NCBI RefSeq assembly: GCF_903819435.1
Contig: NZ_CAIJDP010000066.1
Coordinates: 1-64,000 of the forward strand
From: Flavobacterium salmonis
GTDB taxonomy: Bacteria; Bacteroidota; Bacteroidia; Flavobacteriales; Flavobacteriaceae
Direction: 5' to 3'
DNA: 64,000 nucleotides
Shown here: positions 43,716 through 53,358 of the stretch, one piece after another
Position numbering within the stretch: the stretch's first letter is position 1
How the letters are laid out: each line of letters opens with the position of its first letter
Notes under the pieces: model-generated
Database searches by the model: none
Told to the model about the DNA's origin: nothing
Seen by the model: the letters and a program-made list of their open reading frames with translations, nothing else
Program-made: the position numbers and the translations under genes

Positions 43716-45701
43716 ATGAACACTAAATTAATCACAAAAGCGACAATCTGCGGACTATTATTTAGCAGTATTCTCGCATCGGCACAAAAAAATAATCTTC
43801 AGGTAGATATTGCAAAAACAGTAACCAAAATTGAACCGACAATGTACGGTGTGTTTTTCGAAGACATCAACTTTGCTGCAGATGGAGGTTTATATGCAGA
43901 AATGATTAAAAACAGATCATTCGAATTCCTTTTTCCAATGATGGGATGGCAGGAACCGAACAGTGACCGTCATAAATTAAACCAACAATCCGGAATTGCA
44001 AATGTGATTCAGTATTCCCAAAAAGGAACCAACCATAATTATTGCCGCGTTACAATTAATGATGCAAATGGTTATGAACTGATTAACGAAGGTTTCAGAG
44101 GAATGGGAATCAAGAAAGATTTGAAATACAATCTTACTTTAAAAGCTTCAAAGATTTCAGGTACTATTTCGAAAATTAAATTCCAGTTTATTGACAAAAA
44201 CAATAAAGTTTTAGGAGAAACTTCAATTGTTCCAACATCAAAAGACTGGTCAAATTATACGGCTCAATTAACATCAAATGCAACAGAAGCTAAAGCAAAA
44301 TTAAAAATCACTTTTGAAGGAAACGGAGTAATTGATTTAGATAATATTTCATTATTTCCGGAAGATACCTGGGCGGGAAGAAAAAACGGACTTCGTAAAG
44401 ATTTAGTACAATTATTATACGATTTGAAACCGGGATTTTTACGTTTCCCAGGAGGTTGTATTGTTGAAGGAAGAACTTTGGCAGAACGTTATCAATGGAA
44501 AAAATCGGTTGGAAAAATAGAAGACAGAGAAACGGCAGTAAACCGCTGGAACATGGAATTTGCGCACAGACCAGCACCGGATTATTTCCAAAGTTTTGGT
44601 TTAGGATTCTTTGAATATTTCCAGCTTTCAGAAGACATTGGTGCATCACCGCTTCCAATTTTGAGCTGTGGAATGGCTTGCCAGTTCAATACAGGACAAT
44701 TAGTCCCGATGGATCAGATCGATCCGTATGTTCAGGATGCGTTAGATTTAATTGAATTTGCGAATGGCGGAACCGAAACCATTTGGGGAAAACTCAGGGC
44801 AGATATGGGACATCCAAAACCATTCAGTTTAAAATTCATCGGAGTTGGAAATGAGCAGTGGGGTCCGGATTATATTGAACGTTTCAAAGTGTTTCAAAAA
44901 GCGATTAAAGCCAAATATCCAAACATTACGATTGTTTCAGGAACAGGACCTTTCCCTGAAGGAGATTTCTTTGATTACGGCATGACCGAACTTAAAAAAC
45001 TGAATGCTGAAATCGTTGACGAACACTATTACAAAGATCCGGCATGGTTCCGTAAAAATGTAACGCGTTATGATAGTTACGATCGAAAAGGACCAAAGAT
45101 TTTTGCTGGAGAATATGCAGCACAAAGTGTTGCGATTGCGAGTCCGGACAATAAAAACAACTGGGAATGTGCTTTCTCTGAAGCAGCATTTATGACTGGA
45201 ATGGAACGTAATGCTGAGGTCGTTCATTTAACTTCTTATGCACCTTTATTAGCACACGAAGAAGGGTGGCAGTGGACTCCGGACATGATTTGGTTCAACA
45301 ATTTAGAATCATTTGGAACACCAAATTATTATGTTCAGAAATTGTTTTCTAACAATAAGGGAACCGATTTAATCAATATTACAAAAGATGGACAAGCCGT
45401 AACAGGTCAAAATGATTTGTTTGCATCGGCAGTGAAAGATGTGAATTTAAAAGAAGTAATTCTGAAAATAGTGAATACAGCTTCATCAGATCAAAATGCA
45501 TCAATTGATTTAAAAGGAGCCAAATTAGATACAAAAGGAACAGCTGTAATTTTGAAAGGAGATGGGCTTAACGATGAGAACTCTTTTGCAGCGCCTACTA
45601 AAATTAGTCCTAAAGAGAGTGAATTTAAAGTAAAAGGAAACCAAATTCAATACAATTTTCCAGCGTATTCTGTAACTGTTTTGAAAATAAAGATGAAATA
45701 A
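43716..45701 (+). CDS. GH51 alpha-L-arabinofuranosidase with carbohydrate-binding-like insert
   Basis: The start ATG 43716 gives 661 residues with signal MNTKLITKATICGLLFSSIL followed by ASAQ. After the N-terminal EPTMYGVFFEDINFAADGGL, about 140 residues resemble a CBM4/9-type module (GYELINEGFRGMGIKKDLKY, KISGTISKIKFQFIDKNNKV). The catalytic barrel has KPGFLRFPGGCIVEGRTLAE, acid/base Glu in IGVGNEQWGPDYIERF and nucleophile Glu in IFAGEYAAQS. The plant/eukaryote-like long GH51 type differs from the short one at 35700, so the two probably prefer different substrates. It lies 101 bases before the araB operator. Confidence 0.95.
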   Translation: MNTKLITKATICGLLFSSILASAQKNNLQVDIAKTVTKIEPTMYGVFFEDINFAADGGLYAEMIKNRSFEFLFPMMGWQEPNSDRHKLNQQSGIANVIQYSQKGTNHNYCRVTINDANGYELINEGFRGMGIKKDLKYNLTLKASKISGTISKIKFQFIDKNNKVLGETSIVPTSKDWSNYTAQLTSNATEAKAKLKITFEGNGVIDLDNISLFPEDTWAGRKNGLRKDLVQLLYDLKPGFLRFPGGCIVEGRTLAERYQWKKSVGKIEDRETAVNRWNMEFAHRPAPDYFQSFGLGFFEYFQLSEDIGASPLPILSCGMACQFNTGQLVPMDQIDPYVQDALDLIEFANGGTETIWGKLRADMGHPKPFSLKFIGVGNEQWGPDYIERFKVFQKAIKAKYPNITIVSGTGPFPEGDFFDYGMTELKKLNAEIVDEHYYKDPAWFRKNVTRYDSYDRKGPKIFAGEYAAQSVAIASPDNKNNWECAFSEAAFMTGMERNAEVVHLTSYAPLLAHEEGWQWTPDMIWFNNLESFGTPNYYVQKLFSNNKGTDLINITKDGQAVTGQNDLFASAVKDVNLKEVILKIVNTASSDQNASIDLKGAKLDTKGTAVILKGDGLNDENSFAAPTKISPKESEFKVKGNQIQYNFPAYSVTVLKIKMK

Positions 45702-45802
45702 TCGCAACATAATAAATGTATAAGTTACGTTTGTTTTTTGTTTTAAACATAAATCATTGTTTTGATGCATTATCTGTAAAAAACAACAAGCTAATTTTTA
45801 TT

Positions 45803-45821
45803 AAGTGTTTTTTGTACACTT
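45803..45821. promoter_or_regulatory. candidate AraR operator upstream of araB
   Basis: AAGTGT-TTTTTGT-ACACTT is a perfect inverted repeat of the shared type, followed by AT. It covers a possible -33 TTTG at 45811-45814 of the araB promoter, so binding would block transcription. A weaker second copy is at 45714-45732 (AAATGT-ATAAGTT-ACGTTT). Confidence 0.65.
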
Positions 45822-45836
45822 ATAAATTAATTATAT

Positions 45837-45844
45837 TATATTTG
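45837..45844 (+). promoter_or_regulatory. Bacteroidetes -7 promoter box for araBDA
   Basis: TATATTTG matches TAnnTTTG fully. A TTTG at 45811-45814 lies 22 bases upstream, slightly longer than the usual spacing. Transcription would begin near 45851, too close for ATG 45855, which favours ATG 45867 as the araB start. Confidence 0.55.
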
Positions 45845-45866
45845 TCATCATAAAATGAATTTCGAA

Positions 45867-47558
45867 ATGAAAAATTACGTTATAGGATTAGATTACGGAA
45901 CAGATTCTGTTCGTGCGGTGCTAATAGATACTGAAAATGGGCAGGAATTGGCATCCAATGTTTCTCATTACAAAAGATGGAAGAATAAGCAATATTGTGA
46001 TGCATCGATTAATCAGTTCCGTCAGCATCCTTTGGATCATATTGAAGGATTGGAAATTACGATTCAAAATGTTGTTAAGGAAAGCAAAGTTGATCCTGCT
46101 GCAATAAAAGGAATCTGTATAGATACTACAGGATCTTCTCCTGTACCAGTTACAAAAGACGGAATTCCATTGGCTTTGACAAAAGGTTTTGAGGAGAATC
46201 CAAATGCGATGATGGTGTTATGGAAAGATCATACATCGATAAATGAAGCAAACGAAATCAACGAACTGGCAGTTAGCTGGGGCGGAGAGAACGTAACAAA
46301 ATATGTAGGTGGAATTTATTCATCAGAATGGTTTTGGGCAAAAATCCTGCACATTGCGAGAGAAGATGAAGCCGTTCGAAATGCAGCGCACACCTGGATG
46401 GAACACTGCGATTTAATGACCTATTTGTTAATTGAAGACAAAGATTTAAAAACATTTAAAAGAAGCCGTTGTGCTGCGGGTCACAAAGCAATGTGGCACG
46501 AAGACTGGAACGGACTTCCTCCGGTTGAATTCTTAGAAAAATTACATCCGTATTTAGCACAGCTTCGTGGAAATTTATACGACGAAACCTATACTTCAGA
46601 TTTAGTTGCCGGAAATTTAAGCAAAGGATGGGCAGATCGTTTAGGACTTTCTACAGATACAGTTGTAGCGGTAGGAACTTTCGATGCACATTCTGGAGCA
46701 GTTGGTGCAAAAATTGGCGAAAACACTTTGGTTCGTGTTATGGGAACTTCAACCTGCGATATTTTGGTGGGTTCTTATGAAGAAGTAGGTACCAAAACCG
46801 TTCGCGGAATCTGTGGTCAGGTTGACGGATCTGTGATTCCCGGATTTGTAGGTCTTGAAGCAGGACAATCTGCTTTTGGAGATTTACTGGCCTGGTACAA
46901 AGAATTATTAATGTGGCCAACAGAGCAATTATTAGCTTCTTCATCTCTTTTAAATGATGCCCAAAAAGAACAATTAAGAGAAGAATTCAGTGATAAATTA
47001 ATTGTAGAATTAACCAAAGAAGCTGAAAAGATTCCATTGTCTGAAAGTGTACCAACCGCTTTAGACTGGATCAACGGACGCAGAACTCCGGATGCTAATC
47101 AGGAAGTAAAAAGCGCCATTTCAAACTTATCTTTAGGATCAAAAGCACCTCATATTTTTAAAGCTTTAGTAAACGCAATCTGTTTTGGATCTAAAAAAAT
47201 CGTCGATCGTTTTGAAGAAGAAGGTTTAAAAATTGACAGCGTGATCGGTATCGGTGGTGTTGCCCGTAAATCGCCTTTTATCATGCAGACTTTGGCAAAC
47301 GTTTTAAACAAGCCAATAAAAGTTGCTCTATCAGATCAGGCGCCTGCTTTGGGAGCTGCAATTTATGCTGCTGTAGCTTCAGGAATTTATCCAAATGTGA
47401 TTGAAGCCAGTCAAAAAATGGGAAGCCCTTTTGAAAGTGAATACACGCCACAACTTGACAAAGTGGCTGCTTACAACAAATTACTTTTAGCTTACGACCA
47501 ATTAAGTGCTTTTGCAGATCCATCTATTAAAATTACAGAAAATGAGTTCTCTCTATAA
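45867..47558 (+). CDS. araB: ribulokinase
   Basis: The 563-residue FGGY-family kinase phosphorylates L-ribulose at O5. The start MKNYVIGLDYGTDSVRAVLI (ATG 45867) is chosen over ATG 45855, because the promoter box leaves no room for a leader and the family begins here. Other features are ICIDTTGSSPVPVTKDGIPL, GAVGAKIGENTLVRVMGTST followed by CDI, and the C-terminal ATP site GIGGVARKSPFIMQTLANVL. It overlaps araD by 17 bases, so translation is likely coupled. The preceding inverted repeat suggests repression without arabinose. Confidence 0.95.
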   Translation: MKNYVIGLDYGTDSVRAVLIDTENGQELASNVSHYKRWKNKQYCDASINQFRQHPLDHIEGLEITIQNVVKESKVDPAAIKGICIDTTGSSPVPVTKDGIPLALTKGFEENPNAMMVLWKDHTSINEANEINELAVSWGGENVTKYVGGIYSSEWFWAKILHIAREDEAVRNAAHTWMEHCDLMTYLLIEDKDLKTFKRSRCAAGHKAMWHEDWNGLPPVEFLEKLHPYLAQLRGNLYDETYTSDLVAGNLSKGWADRLGLSTDTVVAVGTFDAHSGAVGAKIGENTLVRVMGTSTCDILVGSYEEVGTKTVRGICGQVDGSVIPGFVGLEAGQSAFGDLLAWYKELLMWPTEQLLASSSLLNDAQKEQLREEFSDKLIVELTKEAEKIPLSESVPTALDWINGRRTPDANQEVKSAISNLSLGSKAPHIFKALVNAICFGSKKIVDRFEEEGLKIDSVIGIGGVARKSPFIMQTLANVLNKPIKVALSDQAPALGAAIYAAVASGIYPNVIEASQKMGSPFESEYTPQLDKVAAYNKLLLAYDQLSAFADPSIKITENEFSL

Positions 47559-48243
47559 AGATTTAAAACAAGAATGTTACGAAGCCAACATGCAGTTAAA
47601 TGCATTGAATTTGGTGGTTTATACTTTTGGAAATGTAAGCGCAGTCGACAGAAAAAATGGTGTTTTTGCCATTAAACCAAGCGGTGTTCCTTACGAAGAT
47701 TTAAAACCCGAAGATATTGTTATTGTCGATTTTGACAATAATATTATCGAAGGAACTATGCGTCCGTCATCAGACACAAAAACGCATGCTTACTTATACA
47801 AAAACTGGCCGAATATTGGAGGTGTTGCGCATACACATGCGACCTATTCGGTGGCTTGGGCGCAGTCGCAACGTGATATTCCAATTTTTGGGACAACACA
47901 TGCAGATCATTTAACGGCTGATATTCCGTGCGCCCCGCCAATGGCAGATTCGCTTATCGAAGGAAACTACGAACACAATACCGGAATTCAGATTTTGGAT
48001 TGTTTCAAAGAAAAAAATCTTTCCTACGAAGAAGTAGAAATGGTTCTAATTGGAAACCACGGTCCGTTTGCCTGGGGAAAAAATGCAGCAAAAGCGGTTT
48101 ACAATAGTAAAGTTTTAGAAGTCGTAGCCGAAATGGCGTACCTGACTTTACAAATAAATCCGAATGCGCCAAGATTGAAAGATTCCTTAATAAAGAAACA
48201 TTACAATCGTAAACACGGAAAAGATTCGTATTACGGACAGTAA
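47542..48243 (+). CDS. araD: L-ribulose-5-phosphate 4-epimerase
   Basis: The 233-residue class II aldolase-fold, zinc-dependent enzyme converts L-ribulose 5-phosphate to D-xylulose 5-phosphate, which feeds Tkt. It starts MSSLYKDLKQECYEANMQLN (ATG 47542). Key motifs are TFGNVSAVDR, IKPSGVPYEDL, the zinc His residues in VAHTHATYSVAWAQ, GTTHADHLTADIPC and GNHGPFAWG. An open frame from 47506 only adds residues inside araB. It is followed by an intergenic repeat and then araA. Confidence 0.95.
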   Translation: MSSLYKDLKQECYEANMQLNALNLVVYTFGNVSAVDRKNGVFAIKPSGVPYEDLKPEDIVIVDFDNNIIEGTMRPSSDTKTHAYLYKNWPNIGGVAHTHATYSVAWAQSQRDIPIFGTTHADHLTADIPCAPPMADSLIEGNYEHNTGIQILDCFKEKNLSYEEVEMVLIGNHGPFAWGKNAAKAVYNSKVLEVVAEMAYLTLQINPNAPRLKDSLIKKHYNRKHGKDSYYGQ

Positions 48244-48250
48244 AAATTTA

Positions 48251-48430
48251 GTTTCAGGTTTCAGGTTTTTTTGTTTCAAGTTGTTGGAATGCTGAACTTG
48301 GAATCTGAAACTTAAAAGAAATAAAACAAATAATAAATAACAAAGATTTTCAGCATTTCAAAAACTTGAATAGAGAGTCCTGATCGAACAGGAGAAGCAA
48401 ACTTGAAACCTGAAACTTGAAACAAAAAAT
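48251..48430. repeat. inverted repeat pair between araD and araA
   Basis: GTTTCAGGTTTCAGG...GTTTCAAGTT (48251-48282) is answered by AACTTGAAACCTGAAACTTG...(48399-48430). The arms are imperfect complements rich in TTTCAGG/TTTCAAG units. The gap holds no gene. Looks like a decayed REP-type palindrome inside the araBDA region. Confidence 0.6.
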
Positions 48431-48436
48431 AACAAA

Positions 48437-49945
48437 ATGATTGACATTTCTCAAAAAGAAGTATGGTTTGTAGTAGGAAGCCAGGAATTATACGGTGAAG
48501 AAACATTAAGAAAAGTAGCAGAACATTCTCAGATAATTGCAAAAGGGTTAGGAGAATCGTCTCAAATTCCTGTAAAAGTAGTTTATAAGGATGTGGTAAA
48601 ATCTCCAGCTCAGATTTTAGATGTATGTCTGGCAGCAAACACTACTAAAAACTGTATCGGATTGATTACCTGGATGCATACTTTCTCACCTGCAAAAATG
48701 TGGATTGGCGGATTAAGCATCTTGAAAAAACCATTATGCCACTTGCATACCCAATACAATGCTGAAATTCCGTGGGGATCTATCGACATGGATTTCATGA
48801 ATCTTAATCAATCAGCTCATGGAGATCGTGAATTTGGTTTTATCATGTCCAGAATGCGTAAAAAACGCAAAGTGGTTGTAGGACACTGGGAAGACGAAAG
48901 AGTTCAGAAAAAATTAGGAATCTGGACAAGAGTAGCTTTAGGATGGGACGAACTTCAAAACCTGAAAGTAGCCCGTATTGGAGACAATATGCGTGAAGTT
49001 GCCGTTACGGAAGGTGATAAAGTTGAAGCTCAAATCCGTTTCGGAATGTCGGTTAACGGTTTTGATTCTTCTGATGTGACCAAACATATCGAGAAAGTTA
49101 CAGAGCAGCAATTAAACGATTTATTAGCGGTTTATGAAGCTTCTTATAATTTGACTGATTCTTTAAAAGAAGGCGGAGCACAAAGAAGTTCATTAGTAGA
49201 GGCAGCAAAAATTGAATTAGGTTTAAGAGCTTTCCTTGAAGAAGGAGGTTTTGGAGCTTTTACAGATACATTTGAAAATCTGGGAGCATGGAAACAATTA
49301 CCGGGAATCGCTACACAAAGATTAATGGCCGATGGTTATGGTTTTGGTGGAGAAGGCGACTGGAAAACAGCTGCAATGGTTCGTGCATTAAAAGTAATGA
49401 ACATTGGTCTTGAAGGAGGAACTTCGTTCATGGAAGATTACACATACCACTTTACACCACAAAAATCATACGTTTTAGGATCACATATGTTGGAAATCTG
49501 TCCATCTATCGCTGACGGAAAAGCTTCCTGCGAGGTTCACCCGTTAGGGATTGGCGGAAAAGAAGATCCAGCACGTTTGGTATTCAACTCACCTGCAGGA
49601 GAAGCAATCAATGTTTCATTAGTGGATATGGGGAACCGTTTCCGTTTAATCGTAAACGAAGTTGTTGCGGTTAAACCAATGGCTGAATTGCCAAAATTAC
49701 CGGTTGCAAGAGTTTTATGGGATTGTAAACCAAACCTGGATATTGCAGCTACAGCATGGATTTTGGCTGGAGGAGCACACCATACAGTGTACAGCCAGTC
49801 AGTTACAACTGAGTTTATGGAAGATTTTGCAGACATTGCCGGAATTGAATTGTTGGTGATTGATGAAAAAACTACTATCAGAGATTTTAAAGATAAAATT
49901 AATGCCAACGAAGCGTACTACCATACGTTTCAACACGGATTGTAA
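48437..49945 (+). CDS. araA: L-arabinose isomerase
   Basis: The 502-residue cytosolic enzyme converts L-arabinose to L-ribulose, the first step in the pathway. It starts [20 protein letters not shown] and has [60 protein letters not shown], a metal-site region [20 protein letters not shown] with FMEDYTYHF, and the C-terminal [18 protein letters not shown]. Length is standard. It follows araD in the order araB-araD-araA after 193 bases, and a further repeat region follows it. Confidence 0.97.
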   Translation: MIDISQKEVWFVVGSQELYGEETLRKVAEHSQIIAKGLGESSQIPVKVVYKDVVKSPAQILDVCLAANTTKNCIGLITWMHTFSPAKMWIGGLSILKKPLCHLHTQYNAEIPWGSIDMDFMNLNQSAHGDREFGFIMSRMRKKRKVVVGHWEDERVQKKLGIWTRVALGWDELQNLKVARIGDNMREVAVTEGDKVEAQIRFGMSVNGFDSSDVTKHIEKVTEQQLNDLLAVYEASYNLTDSLKEGGAQRSSLVEAAKIELGLRAFLEEGGFGAFTDTFENLGAWKQLPGIATQRLMADGYGFGGEGDWKTAAMVRALKVMNIGLEGGTSFMEDYTYHFTPQKSYVLGSHMLEICPSIADGKASCEVHPLGIGGKEDPARLVFNSPAGEAINVSLVDMGNRFRLIVNEVVAVKPMAELPKLPVARVLWDCKPNLDIAATAWILAGGAHHTVYSQSVTTEFMEDFADIAGIELLVIDEKTTIRDFKDKINANEAYYHTFQHGL

Positions 49946-49953
49946 TATAAACT

Positions 49954-50061
49954 AAGTCAAAAGTCTAATGTCGAAAGTCTAAAAGTGCCAATGTAACGAA
50001 TGAAACCTTGGTAAATTTTGTAACTTCGACCTTAGATTTTTGACTTTAAGACTTTTGACTT
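49954..50061. repeat. inverted repeat between araA and the mutarotase
   Basis: AAGTCAAAAGTC (49954-49965) is the exact complement of GACTTTTGACTT (50050-50061), and the neighbouring AAGTCT/AGACTT and TCGAAAG/CTTCGA units also pair loosely. No gene is present. Same general type as the araD/araA element. Confidence 0.6.
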
Positions 50062-50084
50062 TACAACTTTAAACCAAAAAAATT

Positions 50085-51266
50085 ATGAATGTATTAAAAC
50101 GTTGTGTTTTCGGAATTGCGATAATCGGTTTGACAACACTTTCTGTTCAATGTAAAAGCGATAAAAAAATGGATGCAACCACAACTCAAGACACAAAAGA
50201 TTCTGTAACAATTGTAAAATCTGATTACGGAACAACTCCAAAAGGAGAAAAAATTGAAAGCTATAAGCTGAAAAACCAAAATGGGATGGAAGTGGATATC
50301 ATCACTTTTGGAGGTATTATCACTGATTTGAAAGTGCCAAATAAAGACGGTGTTTCTGAAAATGTAGTAACCGGATTTAATTCTCTGGAACAATACATGA
50401 AGCCAAACCCGTTCTTTGGTGCATTGATCGGACGTTTCGGAAACCGAATTGCAAAAGGTAAATTTACATTAGACGGTAAAGAATATACACTGGCTACAAA
50501 CAACGGACCTAATGCGCTGCACGGAGGACCGGAAGGTTTTTTTAGAGCAGTATGGAAAGCAGAAGAAACAAAATCAGGAGAAGCTGCTGTTTTGAAATTA
50601 TCTTACTTAAGCAAAGATATGGAAGAAGGCTATCCTGGAAATCTAAAAGTTGTAGTGACTTATACGTTAACTAAAAACAACGAACTTGAGGTACTTTACG
50701 AAGCTACTACTGATAAAAAGACAGTTGTAAATTTAACACAGCATACGTATTTTAACTTATCGGGGGATTTCTCTAAAACAATTTTAGATCACGAGATTAC
50801 TTTAAATGCCGATAAAATTGTTCCGGTAGATGCTACTTTAATTCCAACAGGAGAATTACAGGATGTAGCCAATACGCCATTCGATTTCAGAAAACCAAAA
50901 TTAATTGGAAAAGAAATCGATGCTAAAGATGAACAATTGATAAGAGGAAAAGGTTACGATCACTGCTGGGTACTAAATAATACAGAAAAAGGCAAAACAG
51001 TTATTGCAACAGCTTACCACCCTGCAAGCGGAAGAGTTTTAGAAATGACCACAGACGAACCTGGAATTCAGTTCTATTCTGGAAATTTCCTTGACGGAAC
51101 TTTACCAATGCGTAACGGCGGAACTTATGCACAAAGAACAGGTTTCTGTTTAGAAACAGAACATTATCCGGATTCTCCAAACCAGAAAAACTTTCCAACG
51201 ACAGTTTTAAATCCTGGCGAAAATTATAAAACGAAAACAACATTTAAGTTTTCTGTAAAAAAATAA
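50085..51266 (+). CDS. aldose 1-epimerase lipoprotein
   Basis: The 393-residue mutarotase has a lipoprotein signal (CVFGIAIIGLTTLSVQCKSD, Cys about 23), so unlike GalM at 21448 it acts outside the cytosol. The fold shows TFGGIITDLKVPNKDG, FGALIGRFGNRIAKGKFTLD, NALHGGPEGFFRAVWKAE, catalytic His in NLTQHTYFNLSGD and Glu in GFCLETEHYPDSPNQ. Placement at the end of the arabinose cluster suggests it equilibrates the anomers of released L-arabinose or oligosaccharide ends before import. Its activity on galactose is equally possible. A strong terminator follows. Confidence 0.9.
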   Translation: MNVLKRCVFGIAIIGLTTLSVQCKSDKKMDATTTQDTKDSVTIVKSDYGTTPKGEKIESYKLKNQNGMEVDIITFGGIITDLKVPNKDGVSENVVTGFNSLEQYMKPNPFFGALIGRFGNRIAKGKFTLDGKEYTLATNNGPNALHGGPEGFFRAVWKAEETKSGEAAVLKLSYLSKDMEEGYPGNLKVVVTYTLTKNNELEVLYEATTDKKTVVNLTQHTYFNLSGDFSKTILDHEITLNADKIVPVDATLIPTGELQDVANTPFDFRKPKLIGKEIDAKDEQLIRGKGYDHCWVLNNTEKGKTVIATAYHPASGRVLEMTTDEPGIQFYSGNFLDGTLPMRNGGTYAQRTGFCLETEHYPDSPNQKNFPTTVLNPGENYKTKTTFKFSVKK

Positions 51267-51305
51267 ATTCTTTTGAATTTTGTTTAGTTAGTTTAATTCT
51301 CAAAG

Positions 51306-51332
51306 AACCTCGAAAGTTGTGATTTCGAGGTT
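51306..51332 (+). terminator. intrinsic terminator ending the arabinose cluster
   Basis: Perfect 10-base arms AACCTCGAAA and TTTCGAGGTT flank a 7-base loop and run into eight T residues or more. It closes the araA/mutarotase transcript. Confidence 0.85.
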
Positions 51333-51432
51333 TTTTTTATGTCAATACTTAAAATGCAAAGAAATTGAAATTTTAAGACAGAGTTTTTTATATTTAGAAC
51401 AACTTTCTTATTCAACATAAAACCTAATATAA

Positions 51433-53274
51433 ATGGAGACATCATATATAAAAGAAATTTTCAGTAATTATTTAATTACAAAAAACACAAATGATGCTTT
51501 ATTAATAAATGGTTCTTGGGGGAGTGGAAAAACTCATTTTTGGAAATCGGATTTAGTTAAAATATGCAATGACAATGGTTATGAAGCAATATATTTATCT
51601 CTTAATGGGTTGAGTAAAATTGAAACTCTTGAATATCAGTTTTTAGTTAGATTAATTCCTTATGTGAATAAATTTGAGAATAAGAAAGCAACAAGTACCA
51701 TAACATTCGGAAAAAACGTCATATCTCTTTTGTCAAATAAATTTTTAGGAGTAAGGATTGAAGATGTTTTAAAGGATGTTGAATTAGATTTGGCAACATT
51801 ATCAAAATACATAGTTTGTTTTGATGATTTAGAACGTTGCAAAATCTCCTTATCGGAAGTGTTAGGTTTTATAAATAATTATGTAGAACATAAAAATCTC
51901 AAAGTAATTATTTTATCAGATGAAACTAAAATCAATGAAGATATAGCGTATAATAATATTAAAGAAAAAGTAATTGGAAGAATTTTAAATTTTAAAAATA
52001 ATCTTTCCAAAACTTTACCATTATTATTTTCTAAACATGAGAAAGAAAATATAGAATTTTATACATTTCTTAAATCTCGTGAAATATTTATTTTGGATAT
52101 TTTAACTGAATATAAGCAAGATAATTTGAGAATAATAAATTTTTATATTCAAGCTCTTGAAACTCTTTATCCAGTAATAAAAAATTTTAATAAACAGTTC
52201 GTTGACGAGGTGCTGTTATTTACACTTATTATATCAATAGAATTTAAATTAGGAAAGCTTACATCAATTGATTATAAAAATTCTCGAGGCTACGAGGATT
52301 TAAATGCTAGTTATGCAATTTTCAATTTTTCTTCTGCTGTTGGGAGTAATTATTGGAAAAAACAAAAGGAAGGTGAACCAGAAGAAAAAAGTGATTTAGA
52401 GAAATTCTATGATATATATTTAGTTAATTATATTGATAAGTATCATTTTTATAATACTGTTTATGTTTTTATTTTGACAGGTTATTTAAATAAGGAACAA
52501 TTAACGTTAGAACTAAATTTAAGAACCCCTCCTGTTGTTCCGCCAGAAGTTTCTTCCTTTAGATCTTTAATGCAATATGGTTTTAGAGATTTGACAAATG
52601 AAGAATTTTCTAATTTGACGAAAAAAGTTTTAGAATTTGCTGAAGAAGGGAAATATACAATTTATGAATATTCAAAAATATCTGAATTTTACTATTTTTT
52701 TAAAGAAAATGAACTTATAGATTTAGATAATGAAATCTTAGATAGAATTTTATTGACTGGAATTTCGTTAGCAAAATTAAAAAATGAAAGTGATTTAAGA
52801 ATATTTGATACATTAAATCATTTTCAAAAGGAAAGAAAAGATCAAATTATTGTAGATGCTATAATTAAAGCTCACAATGATATTGAAAGTAAAAAGGACA
52901 ACAAAAAAATTAATAAATTAATTACTTATTTGAAAGAGAATAATATTGAAGGAATTAATGAAGTTTTTTTAGAATATGTATTCAAAATTGAATTATTTGA
53001 GCATTTAGACCCCGATATTTTTTTTGATACTATTTTGAAAGTAGATAATAAAACAATAAAAGAATTATCTCAATTATTAGATGATCGATATGGTTCAACA
53101 AATATTGGAGAATATTTAAGTGAAGACTATAAATTTGTAAATGCAATTTCCACTAAGCTAAAATCTTATTTATCTAAGCCAAATCATATTTCATTACAAA
53201 TATACATGTTAAAAGAATTGAATATTTCAATTGATTCGGTAATTCAAAAACTAATACCATACATTCTAAAATAA
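51433..53274 (+). CDS. KAP-type P-loop NTPase, possible defence protein
   Basis: The 613-residue protein has a Walker A loop GSWGSGKT at residues 27-34 and a Walker B strand KYIVCFDDLER (Asp131-Asp132). An insert lies between them, and VIILSDETKINEDIAYNNIK follows as a sensor-like segment. This layout fits the KAP family of STAND-related NTPases, which includes the phage-exclusion protein PifA. The remaining 420 residues are a helical, charged region without recognised repeats or clear membrane helices. The gene is visibly more A/T-rich than araA or OsmC on either side, stands alone between a terminator and a conserved gene, and so looks like an inserted cassette. Defence function is inferred. 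Confidence 0.75.
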   Translation: METSYIKEIFSNYLITKNTNDALLINGSWGSGKTHFWKSDLVKICNDNGYEAIYLSLNGLSKIETLEYQFLVRLIPYVNKFENKKATSTITFGKNVISLLSNKFLGVRIEDVLKDVELDLATLSKYIVCFDDLERCKISLSEVLGFINNYVEHKNLKVIILSDETKINEDIAYNNIKEKVIGRILNFKNNLSKTLPLLFSKHEKENIEFYTFLKSREIFILDILTEYKQDNLRIINFYIQALETLYPVIKNFNKQFVDEVLLFTLIISIEFKLGKLTSIDYKNSRGYEDLNASYAIFNFSSAVGSNYWKKQKEGEPEEKSDLEKFYDIYLVNYIDKYHFYNTVYVFILTGYLNKEQLTLELNLRTPPVVPPEVSSFRSLMQYGFRDLTNEEFSNLTKKVLEFAEEGKYTIYEYSKISEFYYFFKENELIDLDNEILDRILLTGISLAKLKNESDLRIFDTLNHFQKERKDQIIVDAIIKAHNDIESKKDNKKINKLITYLKENNIEGINEVFLEYVFKIELFEHLDPDIFFDTILKVDNKTIKELSQLLDDRYGSTNIGEYLSEDYKFVNAISTKLKSYLSKPNHISLQIYMLKELNISIDSVIQKLIPYILK

Positions 53275-53358
53275 ATGCTTGAAAATCTTAGTTATCTTGT
53301 GACTTTAAGAGATCATTTTAATCAAATATAAAAGCCTAATTTAAAATAAAATCAAAAA

